A stretch of DNA of 5,194 bases. Origin: an uncultured Oscillospiraceae bacterium. GTDB taxonomy: Bacteria > Bacillota > Clostridia > Oscillospirales > Oscillospiraceae. The DNA lies in the NCBI GenBank assembly GCA_948616425.1, contig CAPGBJ010000039.1, positions 1-5,194 of the forward strand. The letters are read 5' to 3'. Of the stretch, positions 5,002 through 5,194 are shown in pieces; within the stretch, counting starts at the first letter, position 1, and the number at the start of each line of letters is the position of its first letter. Below the pieces are notes generated by a model. It worked only from the letters and a program-made list of their open reading frames with translations. It did not search any database and was not told the DNA's origin. The position numbers and the translations under genes were made by a program.

Positions 5002-5194
5002 ACACCCTGCGGCAATTTCGTTTGGAGCTGACTCGATTGCTCCAGAACCGCCTTACTTGGCTGGCAATTCTTTTGACCGCCCTCTCTCCGGTTGCCGGTC
5101 TGACGGTCTACCGGCCTCTGTATTCCAGCAGCGACAGCGGCTATGTTACCACCATGCAGGGGATGTATCTTGCAAATCCGGCCCTGGCTGGCGG
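4998..5194 (+). CDS. Probable ABC transporter permease, 3' end cut by window
   Basis: ATG 4998-5000 overlaps the TGA (4999-5001) of the ATPase gene, and GGGAGG (4985-4990) lies seven bases before it. Sixty-five codons are visible. A basic amphipathic head (MNTLRQFRLELTRLLQNR) is followed by a hydrophobic segment at about 19-39 (LTWLAILLTALSPVAGLTVY) and a Ser/Tyr-rich stretch (YSSSDSG) that may be the start of an external loop. This layout is typical of ABC-2 type permeases, whose first helix precedes a large extracytoplasmic loop. The permease call rests on this topology and on coupling to the ATPase; no family-specific motif is visible in the part present. Confidence 0.75.
   Translation, partial: MNTLRQFRLELTRLLQNRLTWLAILLTALSPVAGLTVYRPLYSSSDSGYVTTMQGMYLANPALAG

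Overview
The window is consistent with a low-to-middling-GC anaerobic Firmicute, most likely a gut Clostridia member of the Oscillospiraceae/Ruminococcaceae type. This is inferred from strong AGGAGG/GAGGTGA ribosome binding sites, TGnTATAAT-type -10 elements, Ig-like plus CAP secreted proteins, and a response regulator / histidine kinase / ABC transporter cluster. No sequence comparison could be run, so the taxonomy is only a suggestion. All genes that can be supported lie on the + strand.

Left part (1-1747): two tandem paralogous genes for secreted CAP-superfamily (SCP/PR-1-like) proteins. The first is cut by the window edge. The second (926-1699) is complete, with a signal peptide, a bacterial Ig-like domain and a C-terminal CAP domain. 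The overlap of the copies (3-527 and 1175-1699) aligns without gaps over 525 bases. The CAP domains are almost identical in protein but carry many silent changes, while the 18-residue linker before them is nearly unrelated. Each gene is followed by the bases ACTCAAG leading into a strong hairpin of different sequence. A 398-base gap (528-925) separates the two genes.

Right part (1899-5194): an OmpR/PhoB-family response regulator (1955-2626), an overlapping membrane histidine kinase starting at TTG (2604-4073), an ABC transporter ATPase (4141-5001), and the first 65 codons of a membrane protein that is probably its permease (4998 onward, cut by the window end). The regulator and kinase are translationally coupled, and the ATPase and permease overlap by ATGA.

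The most interesting signal is regulatory. Four direct repeats with the core AAC(TC)CACA start at 4050, 4061, 4072 and 4083, exactly 11 bases apart, just upstream of the ABC transporter. A 14-base perfect match to this array (AAACTCCACACAAA), followed 11 bases later by a weaker repeat, lies upstream of the response regulator gene. In both places the last repeat starts 18 bases before an extended -10 box, and no normal -35 box is present. This is the geometry of a PhoB/OmpR-type activator site. The inferred circuit is that the kinase senses an extracytoplasmic signal, the regulator activates its own operon, and it also activates the ABC transporter. Whether the CAP proteins belong to that circuit is not shown; I found no such repeat array at the second CAP gene.
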